In this document: positions 9,083 to 17,853 of the stretch, in pieces
Layout: each line of letters opens with the position of its first letter
How positions within the stretch are numbered: position 1 is the first letter of the stretch
Assembly: GCF_900115665.1 (NCBI RefSeq)
Contig: NZ_FOXH01000002.1
Coordinates: forward strand, 593,162-657,161
From: Pseudarcicella hirudinis
GTDB lineage: Bacteria > Bacteroidota > Bacteroidia > Cytophagales > Spirosomataceae
Direction: 5' to 3'
Length of the DNA: 64,000 nt
Notes under the pieces: generated by a model
Told to the model about the DNA's origin: nothing
Databases searched by the model: none
Seen by the model: the letters and a program-made list of their open reading frames with translations, nothing else
Made by a program: the position numbers and the translations under genes

Positions 9083-9970
9083 TCAGGCTTTGGGATGAGC
9101 CTGTTCATAGATTTTTTTGATTTTTTCGATAGAATTATGGGTATAAACCTGTGTTGCTGAAAGTGAGCTGTGCCCCAGCAGGTCCTTAATTGCATTCAGA
9201 TCAGCTCCGTTATTTAGCAGGTGCGTTGCATAACTATGCCGTAAAACGTGCGGGGATTTTTTGGTCAGGGTTGTAACCAGCGAAAGATATTTTTTTGTAA
9301 TTCTCTGGATTAGTCCGGGGTAGGATTTTTCGCCTTTCTGACTGACAATCAGATACTCACAGGAAAGACCCTCCTCTGATTTTGAGGCAAGATAACCTTG
9401 TATAAGAGACAGCAATTGCTGGTTGACTGGAATAATTCGCTGTTTATTCCTTTTTCCCAGAACTTTCAGGGTTTTATTATAGAAATCTACATCTGTATCT
9501 TTTAATTCAATTAATTCAGAAAGTCGCATTCCTGAGCCATACAGCAGCTCAAGAATCAGTTTATCTCTTGTTCCTTCGAAGGTGGCTTCAAATGTTATAT
9601 TGTCTAGCAGGTTATCCATTTCCGACTCTCTCACAAAAACCGGAAGGTTTTTAGGTGTTTTCAGTGCTGAAACTTTTACCATCGGATCTTTTTCTATAAT
9701 TTTTTTCCGGAGGAGGAAATTGTAGAAAGTTCTGAGGGTTGCAATTTTTCTGTTAATAGAGCGGTTTTCCAGTTTGGCTTCGGAAAGAGAAACAATCCAG
9801 GATCTGATCATTTGATGATCTGCCATTTCAGGATGGTGAAAGTCGTAAGAAACAGCCAGATAGCTGACAAATTGATTCATGTCGTTGCCATAAGCCAGAT
9901 AGGTGTGTTGACTGCAACGTTTTTCGGATTGGATAAACTTTAAAAAAAAATTGACTATCTCTGAATTCAT
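9083..9970 (-). CDS. Tyrosine recombinase, XerC/XerD type
   Basis: A 295-residue site-specific recombinase of the size of XerC/XerD, which resolve chromosome dimers at dif. Residues 1-85 form the SAM-like core-binding domain. The catalytic domain carries R near 150 (GSGMRLSELIEL), a lysine in GKRNKQRIIPV, H241 and R244 in HVLRHSYATHLL, H267 in LLGHSSLSATQ and nucleophile Y276 in QVYTHNSIEKI. All catalytic positions are present. XerC and XerD cannot be told apart by eye. The start codon lies in the loop of an 11-bp hairpin whose 3' arm runs into nine T residues, an odd arrangement described separately. Confidence 0.93.
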   Translation of the reverse strand: MNSEIVNFFLKFIQSEKRCSQHTYLAYGNDMNQFVSYLAVSYDFHHPEMADHQMIRSWIVSLSEAKLENRSINRKIATLRTFYNFLLRKKIIEKDPMVKVSALKTPKNLPVFVRESEMDNLLDNITFEATFEGTRDKLILELLYGSGMRLSELIELKDTDVDFYNKTLKVLGKRNKQRIIPVNQQLLSLIQGYLASKSEEGLSCEYLIVSQKGEKSYPGLIQRITKKYLSLVTTLTKKSPHVLRHSYATHLLNNGADLNAIKDLLGHSSLSATQVYTHNSIEKIKKIYEQAHPKA

Positions 9971-9988
9971 GATTCTAAGATAGTCAAT
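9950..9988 (-). promoter_or_regulatory. Hairpin over recombinase start codon
   Basis: ATTGACTATCT (9950-9960, + strand) and AGATAGTCAAT (9978-9988) are perfect inverted repeats. In the mRNA the AUG (9970-9968) sits in the 17-base loop and the 3' arm runs straight into nine U residues. It resembles an intrinsic terminator placed on the translation start. Confidence 0.5.
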
Positions 9989-10077
9989 TTTTATATAAAA
10001 TGCTGACGGTTATCTGCTTAATACACGATTAACTGATAACGGGTAAAAAATACCTGATAGAAAAGTCAACCTGAAAA

Positions 10078-10272
10078 CTAAGCTTCAAGATTACCGTACA
10101 TTTTTTGCTTGTAAGTAGCGCGGATAACTTCCGTACGACGATTTACAGAAGGCTTTTCGAATGCACCACGTCTGCGAAGTTCTTTCACAACACCAGTTTT
10201 TTCGAATTTCTTTTTGAATCTTTTAAGCGCTTTGTCAATTGACTCGTTTTCTTTTACGTTGATAATCAGCAT
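10078..10272 (-). CDS. rpsU: 30S ribosomal protein S21
   Basis: A 64-residue basic protein starting MLIINVKENESIDKALKRFK, with VVKELRRRGAFEKPSVNRR. This is the conserved S21 sequence; Bacteroidota versions lack the longer C-terminal tail of E. coli S21 (71 residues). S21 sits on the platform of the 30S subunit near the 3' end of 16S rRNA and affects initiation. A strong promoter lies just upstream, and no other ribosomal gene is adjacent. Confidence 0.96.
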   Translation of the reverse strand: MLIINVKENESIDKALKRFKKKFEKTGVVKELRRRGAFEKPSVNRRTEVIRATYKQKMYGNLEA

Positions 10273-10311
10273 ATTGATTTTTTGTTTTATGTCTTAACTT
10301 AAACTGAGGTG

Positions 10312-10342
10312 CAAAGATAAATGATTCAGCTGTGTAAGTCAA
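10312..10342 (-). promoter_or_regulatory. rpsU promoter
   Basis: On the reverse strand TTG is followed after 20 bases by TATCTTTG, a textbook Bacteroidota promoter. The leader before rpsU would be roughly 35 bases. Confidence 0.75.
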
Positions 10343-10399
10343 GTATTTTTCTGAATTTAAACGGTTGATTTTTAAGGTTTAGGACTGATTCTGTTAGTT

Positions 10400-11659
10400 T
10401 TAGTCGATAATCGACTGGTAAATTAACTGCTGAACCTGCTTTTCTATTCCCCAGCCTTTTGTTGGCCATACCTGGAAAAATACAACCAGAATCAAATCTT
10501 CTTTCGGGTCAATCGTGTAGTGCGTATAATACATGCCTCCCCATTCAAATGCTCCCACTGAACTTGGTAATTTGGCATGGCCGGCTTCTGTATAGATTTC
10601 AAAACCTAATCCGAATTTATTTTTTCTGTCCCAAACCTCTAAATCTCCGATCTGATTCATGGTCATCAGTTCAATGGTTTTCCGGCTCAGTAGCTTTTTA
10701 TTGTTAAAAGAGCCCCCATTCAGCATCATCTGGCAGAATTTAGCATAATCCGTCGCTGTCGATGTTAATCCCGCTCCTCCTGAAAAATAAGTCTTTGGTC
10801 CGGAAACAGGATATTCTGTCCACATAGAACTTGGTTTAGGCGTAATCCCCGGTTCTTTTCCGATTTCTTCATAAACTTTCACCAGTCTGCTTTTCTTTGA
10901 ATCATCTACTGAAAATCCTGTATCGTTCATTTCAAGCGGTTCAAAAACTCTTTTCTTCAAAAACTGATCAAACGGCATGCCCGAAATCACTTCAATAAAA
11001 TACCCTAAAACATCAGTATTCAAACCATAGGTGAACTTCTCTCCGGGTTCATGTATTTTTGGTAATGCTGCCAGTTTTGGAATAGTTTCAGAGATTTTTT
11101 CAGGTTTCATCGAATAATAAGTAGGAATCTTCGCTTTAGCATATAAAGCACTTTCATAAGGAATACCTGCAGTATGCGAAAGAAGGTGGCGGATCGTAAT
11201 TTCCTTTTTTGCAGGATGAGCCGTGAAAGTACTGTCGGCCGGATTAACAGTATCCAGAATCTGCGGATTTTTGAATTCCGGAATATATTTAGAAATGGGA
11301 TCATCCAGGTTGAATTTACCTTCCTCATAAAGCATCATTACAGCAGTGGTAGTGAGGGCTTTAGACATGGACATTATCCTGAAAATATCATCATTTTTCA
11401 GAGATTTGCCTGCTTCTGCGTCATTCATACCATAAGCTCTGTTGAGCACGATCTGGCCGTGTCTGGCTACAAAAACCACGGCTCCCGGGATCCGTTTTTC
11501 GCTTATTTTTCTGTTAATCAGACTCTCGATTCTGGAGAGCCTTTCCGATGACATCCCTACTTTCTCCGGCGGTCCGATTACAAATTGCTGAGGTTTTTGG
11601 GCATAAATACCGGTTGAAAGGGTAAGCAGCAGAAACAGGTATAAGTTCTTCATTTTCAT
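10400..11659 (-). CDS. Exported serine hydrolase, class C beta-lactamase fold
   Basis: A 419-residue protein with a signal peptide (MKMKNLYLFLLLTLSTGIYAQ). The serine-lysine motif SMSK (S97, K100) and the second motif YGLNTDVLGY are present; the YGLxTDVLG form is typical of family VIII esterases (EstB-like) rather than true beta-lactamases. Other landmarks are PGAVVFVARHGQIV, HLLSHTAGIPY and, late, GAFEWGGMYYTHYTIDP. It probably hydrolyses an ester or peptide-like bond in the periplasm; antibiotic hydrolysis cannot be inferred. It appears monocistronic, between rpsU and the HPP gene. Confidence 0.88.
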   Translation of the reverse strand: MKMKNLYLFLLLTLSTGIYAQKPQQFVIGPPEKVGMSSERLSRIESLINRKISEKRIPGAVVFVARHGQIVLNRAYGMNDAEAGKSLKNDDIFRIMSMSKALTTTAVMMLYEEGKFNLDDPISKYIPEFKNPQILDTVNPADSTFTAHPAKKEITIRHLLSHTAGIPYESALYAKAKIPTYYSMKPEKISETIPKLAALPKIHEPGEKFTYGLNTDVLGYFIEVISGMPFDQFLKKRVFEPLEMNDTGFSVDDSKKSRLVKVYEEIGKEPGITPKPSSMWTEYPVSGPKTYFSGGAGLTSTATDYAKFCQMMLNGGSFNNKKLLSRKTIELMTMNQIGDLEVWDRKNKFGLGFEIYTEAGHAKLPSSVGAFEWGGMYYTHYTIDPKEDLILVVFFQVWPTKGWGIEKQVQQLIYQSIID

Positions 11660-11792
11660 AATTAAATTGGTTTGTTATATTTTTTACTTTTCAACAAGGT
11701 GAAAATCAACAGATTCTCTCCTGAAAATACAAAAATAATCCAGCCCCTTGAAAGAAGCCGGATAGTTCTATACTTTTTTAGCAAAGTTTAAT

Positions 11793-12302
11793 TTATCTCC
11801 AGTATTTAGGAAAGGTCTGGGCTTTGTTAAGGTTATTGAAAAGTAATGCAATCAGTACCAGAATAAGTGAGCCAGTCAGGGTAGGAGAAATGAGAAATCC
11901 CCAGTTTGCATGACTGATAATTACGACTAAAGGTGCAGCGCCGGCCGGCGGGTGTACGGTTTTGGTCAATTGCATGGCCACGATTGAGGAAGAAACGGCA
12001 ATAGCTAAAGAATACCACTCTGTTCCCAATACATGATAGCAAACTAAACCGATAATAGTCGAAACCAAATATCCTCCAAGGACATTGCGGGGCTGGGCAA
12101 GCGGACTATCCGGAATACCAAACATCAGTACACATGAAGCTCCGAACGGAGCCATCAAAAATGGCTGTCTGGTATATTCTGTAAGGAATGCCACTGCCGA
12201 AATCCCTAATAATCCACCTAACCATGACCATGCTATATGTCTGTTAGGAGGCCTTTTGGGAGATTTGGTTTCGCCCTTCATTTTTTTTAAATATCGTTTC
12301 AT
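11793..12302 (-). CDS. HPP-family membrane protein
   Basis: A 169-residue integral membrane protein with four hydrophobic segments. The signature HPP occurs in TKTVHPPAGAAPLVV (after residue 110), and FGASCVLMFGIPDSPLAQPRNVLGG is equally typical. HPP proteins of cyanobacteria and plants transport nitrite; the substrate here is unproven. The N-terminal 25 residues are basic and cytoplasmic. A structured leader immediately upstream could affect its expression. Confidence 0.88.
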   Translation of the reverse strand: MKRYLKKMKGETKSPKRPPNRHIAWSWLGGLLGISAVAFLTEYTRQPFLMAPFGASCVLMFGIPDSPLAQPRNVLGGYLVSTIIGLVCYHVLGTEWYSLAIAVSSSIVAMQLTKTVHPPAGAAPLVVIISHANWGFLISPTLTGSLILVLIALLFNNLNKAQTFPKYWR

Positions 12303-12308
12303 CAGTTC

Positions 12309-12374
12309 TTAAGACGCCGCAGGCGTATGGTTTTGTTTCTTTTCAGAACACAAATTAAAACCAGAGCGTCTTAA
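12309..12374 (-). promoter_or_regulatory. Nested hairpin in the HPP-gene leader
   Basis: TTAAGACGC (12309-12317) pairs with GCGTCTTAA (12366-12374). Inside it TGGTTTT (12328-12334) pairs with AAAACCA (12357-12363). The structure ends about seven bases before the HPP start codon. No T tract follows on the coding strand. Function unknown; the rest of 12375-12575 shows nothing recognisable. Confidence 0.4.
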
Positions 12375-12575
12375 AAATAAAATTGATGTAGCTTTCATTT
12401 ACGATGATCGTAGAAGATGTTACCAGTTGGTAATAATAAGGTTAGGGCAAGATGGATAAAAGACTAAAGTTTGTTGAATTTTAATATGCTAATGAGTTTA
12501 TAAAGATAATAAATTTATGGATTAAATAGTTGATTTTCAGAATATATAAGAGGATAACAAAATAACTCAGACCGA

Positions 12576-13475
12576 TTACCTTTCAAGATCTTTTAACCAG
12601 GCCTGACAAAATTCCCGTGCAGCTGTTACAGGCTCTTTTCCACAACGGAAATAAAACTTCCATTCACCTGGTTTACTTTCATAGGCCGGATTTACAAACT
12701 CCTTTCTGTGATATTGATTCATTTTGGTCTGGGCAGAAAAGTCAATATTTTCAGAGTCATTCAGGAAATCTTTCAACTGGCTGATAATTAGTGTTTTATA
12801 TTGCATGTGTTTCTCGAATTCTGCCTGGTTATGAGCATTGTCTGATTTGGCCTGTACTTCTTCCATATCTATTGTCTGCTCTACTTTAAAAGCAATATAA
12901 TCTTTCTTGGCCTGAGCAAAATTGGTTTTAAGCATGCTATTAACCTTTTTCAGTTGCTCTAATTTTTCTTTTGCTTTTTCCAGGTTTTGACCGGGAATCA
13001 TCGGCAACAGCATTTTCTGTGCTTCCGGAGGAGATTCGACATAAGTTTTGATAATAGACTCATTGGCAGAGATTTCCATCGGAATCATCATATTCATCAT
13101 TTCAGCGTTATAATTTTCCAGCTGACGTTGAATTTCCTGTTTACGTTCCGGTGAAACATTTCTTTTTTCATCAATAGCCCACCTGCTTCTCAGATTGCTC
13201 TCATAAGCTTTTTTAAATTCATCAGATTCAACAAAAATTCTGATTGCCTGAAGAGCGGCCTTTACCGCAGGAGCCTGCTGACCTGCGGGAATTTTAGTAC
13301 AAACTGTTTTAACATTATTTGAAGCCCAGATACTGAATTCTGAACGATCAACATTGTTGAGCACTTCGGTTTTCATTTCTTCCATTGTACTGCCGATACG
13401 GCTGATGGCATCATCGATCAGAGAGAAAGCCATGAACATTAAACTCAGGAGAAGAAGAACAGCATTTTTTTTCAT
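12576..13475 (-). CDS. Exported protein of unknown function
   Basis: A 299-residue protein I do not recognise. The N-terminus MKKNAVLLLLSLMFMAFSLIDD is a signal peptide or single membrane anchor. The rest is rich in charged residues and Gln, predicted largely helical, with a probable coiled-coil between about 120 and 225 (RKQEIQRQLENYN, KAKEKLEQLKKVNSM). Near the C-terminus is GEWKFYFRCGKEPVTAAREFCQAWLKDL, with two cysteines. It has the bacterial coding look and a clean start, so it is real. It lies downstream of the NarL-type regulator with a 189-base gap, so co-regulation is possible but not shown. Confidence 0.75.
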   Translation of the reverse strand: MKKNAVLLLLSLMFMAFSLIDDAISRIGSTMEEMKTEVLNNVDRSEFSIWASNNVKTVCTKIPAGQQAPAVKAALQAIRIFVESDEFKKAYESNLRSRWAIDEKRNVSPERKQEIQRQLENYNAEMMNMMIPMEISANESIIKTYVESPPEAQKMLLPMIPGQNLEKAKEKLEQLKKVNSMLKTNFAQAKKDYIAFKVEQTIDMEEVQAKSDNAHNQAEFEKHMQYKTLIISQLKDFLNDSENIDFSAQTKMNQYHRKEFVNPAYESKPGEWKFYFRCGKEPVTAAREFCQAWLKDLER

Positions 13476-13664
13476 TTTTTTAAAAGAACAGGTTTGTGAA
13501 TGTTATGACACATTTTCGGAATAGTTAAGAACATTATCCTCCCGGCATTTGGCGGAATGCCTGATGAAAGATAATGCATTTGACGGTAGATTGATTTTAC
13601 GTAAAATTGCTGAAAATAATTAACTTATGTCAATCGCATGAAAGTAGTAAAGTTTGGACGAAGT

Positions 13665-14288
13665 TTAGAAACGAAGCTTATTCAGGGCCTCTGTTCTTGA
13701 ATGAACCTGTAGTTTTTCGTAAATATTACGAATATGAGTACGGACTGTATCCGTTGAAATATGAAGGGATAAGGCAATGTCTTTGTAACGCAAACCTTTG
13801 GAAAGTGCTTCTATAATGTCTCTTTCTCTTTCCGATAACTGGTAAGCCGGCTGCGGGATTGGTTTTTCACTAAAAGTACTGATGATTTTACGGGCAATCT
13901 GACTGGACATAGGAGAACCTCCCTGATAAATTTCAGTTATAGCCTCAAGTAATTTGGTAGGAGGTGTTTTTTTGAGAATATATCCGGTGGCACCAGCTTT
14001 CAGGGATTCAAAAATTGACTCATCCTGATCGTAAACTGTACAGATAAGGAATTGTGTATCAGGCATCTGTGCTTTCAGCTGGTGGACGCAATCTATCCCG
14101 GACAAGCGATTGTTGAGATTGATGTCCATTAAAACCACGTCAGGATGAAGAGCCGGAAGAAAGAGCAGGGCGTCTTCCGGATTAGAGAAAGTATGCTCGC
14201 ATGAATAACCCTCACTTCCATTAATAAGCAAAGCAAGTCCGTTCCTGATATCGGAAGTGTCTTCCACAATTGCGACTTGAATTGGCAT
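13665..14288 (-). CDS. NarL/FixJ-family response regulator
   Basis: A 207-residue two-domain regulator. The receiver domain has the acidic pair VEDTSD, phospho-acceptor D55 in VVLMDINLN, and K in ILKKTPP. The LuxR-type helix-turn-helix occupies about 140-205 (YQLSERERDIIEALSKGLRYKDIA then STDTVRTHIRNIYEKL). It follows the sensor kinase gene on the same strand after 58 bases, so it is almost certainly that kinase's partner, acting on transcription. Confidence 0.95.
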   Translation of the reverse strand: MPIQVAIVEDTSDIRNGLALLINGSEGYSCEHTFSNPEDALLFLPALHPDVVLMDINLNNRLSGIDCVHQLKAQMPDTQFLICTVYDQDESIFESLKAGATGYILKKTPPTKLLEAITEIYQGGSPMSSQIARKIISTFSEKPIPQPAYQLSERERDIIEALSKGLRYKDIALSLHISTDTVRTHIRNIYEKLQVHSRTEALNKLRF

Positions 14289-14346
14289 AGAGATTTAGGT
14301 TTGTCTGATTTTAAGTAAAACTACTTTCAATATGTACAATAATCAA

Positions 14347-15720
14347 TCACATAAAAGTAGTAAATTTCAAAAGAGTACCATTACATGGTAGTGAGCTAAC
14401 CTCAAATTTTCCACCGATTTCTTCCATTCTTTTTTCCATATTCTTTAAGCCGTTGCCAAACTTCCTGGTATGAGAAGAGTCGAAACCTATGCCGTTATCC
14501 AGAATTTGTAAAGAAAAGTCATCTTTTCCAACACTCAGCTGAATTTTGACCTGCGTGGCTTTGGCATGTTTTACAATATTATTTAAAGACTCTTTGGTTA
14601 CCAGAAATATATTTCTTCTGGTATGCTCAGGAAGAGAAATGGAATCTATTTTAACGGGAAAATCAAAAGAAGAGTCGATTTCAAAAGTATCCAGAAATTT
14701 GCTGGCATATTCTCTTATATAAGCAGAAAGGCTTTCAAGGTTATCATTATGCGGATTAAGTGTCCAGATAATCTGATTTAGATTGTCTACTAATTCCCTG
14801 GCTGATTCAGAAATTTTACTGAGTTGATTATCAAGTGTCTGTCCTCTTTGTCTTTTAGCTACTTCACTCAGAATAGCGATTTTTGTAAGGCCGCTTCCCA
14901 GATCATCATGCATATCTTTGGAAATTCTGTTTCTTTCCTGTTCGACGACCTGCTGTTTTTCCAGGGCAATTCTCAGGAGCTCAATTTCCCGTTGTTCCCG
15001 CTCAAGATTAAGCATTTGCTCGGTACTGATTTTCTGAATTTCAGTCCTTTTATTCTTGTAACTCAATGCAATTGAGAAAAATAGAAGTTCCAGAATAATA
15101 CCGATCTGCTGATAAAAAAGAGGGGCTTCCCAAAAGTATTTCAGGTCTTGCTTCATAAAAAACGAAAAGACCATAGCCATTACGCCAAAGAAGATCAGTA
15201 AAGCTGAACCGGTTACATAAAGGTGTCCGAGCCTGTTACGTTTTTGATAGACGTTCACAATCCCGATCGTCGCCACAATCGCTAAGCTGATTCTTACAAA
15301 AGTATGAATGATTTCAAAGTAAAAAGTATAGTTAAGATCAATTGAAAAAGCACTGATAATCAGCATGAAAATGATATATACCCAAAGAAGTTTCTGGGCG
15401 AATCCGGCATATTTCCAGAAAACCGGAAACTCTTTGTGCAAATCCATCAGGGCATCGGAAAACCAGAAATAAGCAATGTAGGAAAACATCGGAAACCCTA
15501 CCCGGTGGAAAATAAAAAAGAACTGAGAAAGCGGTGTGTTTTCACCAAAAAGATGGTAAACATTCGTATTATGAAACAGGAAAAAGAAAATCCACGCTAA
15601 AATGTACAGGAAATAAAACAGATAAGCCTTGTCGCGGAGAAAAAAAGATTGTAAGCCAACATACAGCATCATCATGCCTAACATACCTATAAAAATCGGA
15701 ACAATTTCTTCGAAAGTCAT
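14347..15720 (-). CDS. 7TM sensor histidine kinase (DesK/NarX-type core)
   Basis: A 457-residue kinase. Residues 1 to about 225 contain seven hydrophobic segments, as in 7TMR-DISM sensors, here without a periplasmic N-terminal domain. A coiled stretch (LNLEREQREIELLRIALEKQ) leads to a HisKA_3 dimerisation region with DMHDDLGSGLTKIAILSEVA; the conserved H is in DMHDD. The HATPase_c region has KESLNNIVKHAKA, LQILDNGIGFD and GNGLKNMEKRMEEIGG. It would phosphorylate the regulator encoded next to it. The signal is unknown. Confidence 0.94.
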   Translation of the reverse strand: MTFEEIVPIFIGMLGMMMLYVGLQSFFLRDKAYLFYFLYILAWIFFFLFHNTNVYHLFGENTPLSQFFFIFHRVGFPMFSYIAYFWFSDALMDLHKEFPVFWKYAGFAQKLLWVYIIFMLIISAFSIDLNYTFYFEIIHTFVRISLAIVATIGIVNVYQKRNRLGHLYVTGSALLIFFGVMAMVFSFFMKQDLKYFWEAPLFYQQIGIILELLFFSIALSYKNKRTEIQKISTEQMLNLEREQREIELLRIALEKQQVVEQERNRISKDMHDDLGSGLTKIAILSEVAKRQRGQTLDNQLSKISESARELVDNLNQIIWTLNPHNDNLESLSAYIREYASKFLDTFEIDSSFDFPVKIDSISLPEHTRRNIFLVTKESLNNIVKHAKATQVKIQLSVGKDDFSLQILDNGIGFDSSHTRKFGNGLKNMEKRMEEIGGKFEVSSLPCNGTLLKFTTFM

Positions 15721-15749
15721 GGAAATGAAGAGCGGATGTGTTGTGTACT

Positions 15750-15757
15750 CAAATATA
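15750..15757 (-). promoter_or_regulatory. -7 element of the 7TM kinase operon
   Basis: TATATTTG on the reverse strand is a perfect TAnnTTTG, 30 bases upstream of the kinase start. A -33 element is unclear. The remaining divergent gap (15758-16052) holds no gene and no obvious promoter for the forward kinase. Confidence 0.5.
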
Positions 15758-16052
15758 ATTTTTTTTAAGTTTCTTTCAGATTATCGTGGTGAAAATATCC
15801 CGGAAACTATAGATTATTGAATATTTGCAAATTGAGATACATTTTTAGTGCAATTTTATGCAAAAATTGAAATTGATGGACATAAATAATCTGTTAGATT
15901 TTGAGATGACAAAATAAGTACATAAACTTACCATCTAAAACGGGCTATGCATAAATCAGCAATTGATTAGGCTTCCTGTTGATAACTGCCTGACCCTTAT
16001 TGATACCATTCTTTACATTAAATTACGGTTTTAAATTCTATTTTTTAATACA

Positions 16053-17771
16053 ATGCAAAGGAGTATTCCTGCAAAGCTGGAGTCAGGCTTTTCTATTTCC
16101 GGGCGGATAAAGGAGACTTTATACCACTCTTTTGAACATCCTTACATTGTTGTCGATCATTTATTTGAGATAAAGGAAATATCAGGGGATGTTTCTCAGT
16201 TTGCTGCGGACAATTCTTTTTTTAAAGTTTCAGAAAATGTATTGAACGTAGTTCATCACCTTTTGCATGCCTCCGTCAGAATGCTGATTGAAGACCTGAA
16301 AAACGGAAAGCATGAATCCAAAACCAAAATTCTCAGAGTTGAATTTGATGATAAAACACTTTGGCTGCGTATAGCCACTAAGGCACTCATCCGGGCAGAA
16401 GACCAACCTGCCTTATACCTGATAATTTTTGAAGAATTAGAAACAGAAAATTCATTATCCGGTCAGCCGTCAGATTTATCGGATTACCTGAAATACCATT
16501 ACCTGCTGCAAAAGAGAAATCCTGATTTACAAAGTCTTAATGCCAATCTGAAGGCTATCGAAACTGATATATATGCTGAAAATTTACTGGAAAACAGTGA
16601 TTTATGGGGAAATATCGGAAAGTTCTGTGATGCTGATTCCAAAGAGAAAATTAAAAAACTATTGAATGAAGCGCATCTTTCAAAGAAACTGGCTGAAGAA
16701 AGCCAGGTTTTTCTGAAAGATATATTAGATAGTATTTCTGATGGTTATGTTTCCTTAGACAAAGACTGGATTTGTACGTTTGCCAATGAAAAAGGGGCTT
16801 TGCTTGTTGGTAAGAAAACAGAAGAATTAGTGGGTAAGAGAATCTGGGATCTTTTTCCGGAAGGCATTGACCAGCCTTTTTACCTCAATTACGAGAAAGT
16901 AATGAAGGATAAAATCCCCGTTGTTCTTACGGAATACTTTGCTCCATGGGACAGATGGTATGAGAACAGGATTTATCCTCTGAAAGATGGGATTTCTATT
17001 TTTTTCTCAGACCTGACGCAGCGAAAAAAATCAGAGATTTTATTGAAAGAATTGAATGAAAAGCTGGAGAAAAGAGCAGCAGAGCTGGCTTCTTCAAATG
17101 CGGAACTGGAACAATTTGCCTACGTTGCTTCACATGATCTTCAGGAGCCTTTGAGGATGGTAAACAGCTTTTTGCAGCTTTTGAACAAGAAGTATAGCGG
17201 GCAGCTTGACGAGCAGGCAGAAAAGTATATTCATTTTGCTGTAGATGGTGCTCAGAGAATGAATCAGCTCATTCTGGATTTGCTGGAATATTCGCGCGTA
17301 GGTCTTAATCGCGATACTTTTAAGGCGGTTGATATGAATGACATCGTGGCAAGGTCTTTAACAATTTTTAAGGAAAGAATTGAAGAGGATGAAGCAACTG
17401 TAATAGTTGAACAGCTTCCGGTTATAAGAGCCAATAAAATGCAGATGGAACAGTTAATCCAGAATTTAATCGGAAACGCCCTGAAATATAGAAGCGAGTA
17501 TAAACCGGAACTTCATTTTGAAGTAAAGGAAGAAGATAAATACTGGAAGTTCTCTCTCAAAGACAATGGAATAGGCATTGATCCAAGGTTTTTCAGGAAA
17601 ATTTTTACCATTTTTCAACGATTGCATAACAAAAAAGAATATTCAGGGACAGGGGTAGGATTGGCAATCTGTAATAAAATCATCGAAAAACACGGAGGGA
17701 AAATGTGGGTTGAAAGTGAAGCCGGAGCAGGAAGTAAATTCTTTTTTACAATATCCAGACACCTGGAATAA
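16053..17771 (+). CDS. PAS-domain sensor histidine kinase
   Basis: A 572-residue soluble kinase; no membrane segments are visible. Residues 1-200 form a poorly conserved PAS-like sensor region (YIVVDHLFEIKEISGDVSQF). A clearer PAS domain occupies about 225-320 (LDSISDGYVSLDKDWICTFAN). A coiled stretch leads to HisKA with H361 in YVASHDLQEPLRMVN. The HATPase_c part shows NLIGNALKYRS, FSLKDNGIGIDPRFF and GTGVGLAICNKIIEKHGG. The HDLQEPLR form is common in phytochrome-like kinases. It lies 82 bases before the REC-PAS kinase gene and may act with it. Confidence 0.93.
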   Translation: MQRSIPAKLESGFSISGRIKETLYHSFEHPYIVVDHLFEIKEISGDVSQFAADNSFFKVSENVLNVVHHLLHASVRMLIEDLKNGKHESKTKILRVEFDDKTLWLRIATKALIRAEDQPALYLIIFEELETENSLSGQPSDLSDYLKYHYLLQKRNPDLQSLNANLKAIETDIYAENLLENSDLWGNIGKFCDADSKEKIKKLLNEAHLSKKLAEESQVFLKDILDSISDGYVSLDKDWICTFANEKGALLVGKKTEELVGKRIWDLFPEGIDQPFYLNYEKVMKDKIPVVLTEYFAPWDRWYENRIYPLKDGISIFFSDLTQRKKSEILLKELNEKLEKRAAELASSNAELEQFAYVASHDLQEPLRMVNSFLQLLNKKYSGQLDEQAEKYIHFAVDGAQRMNQLILDLLEYSRVGLNRDTFKAVDMNDIVARSLTIFKERIEEDEATVIVEQLPVIRANKMQMEQLIQNLIGNALKYRSEYKPELHFEVKEEDKYWKFSLKDNGIGIDPRFFRKIFTIFQRLHNKKEYSGTGVGLAICNKIIEKHGGKMWVESEAGAGSKFFFTISRHLE

Positions 17772-17853
17772 AAGTATTATCAGTAACCACCAGTTGATTA
17801 AAAAGGAAAAGGGAAAGTGATGTTCTGAAATGGATTATTTAGTGAAATGAATT

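Noticed and set aside
11174..11551. 125-codon + strand frame inside the serine hydrolase gene
   Set aside because: Shadow of the real reverse-strand gene, whose catalytic motifs lie in this stretch.
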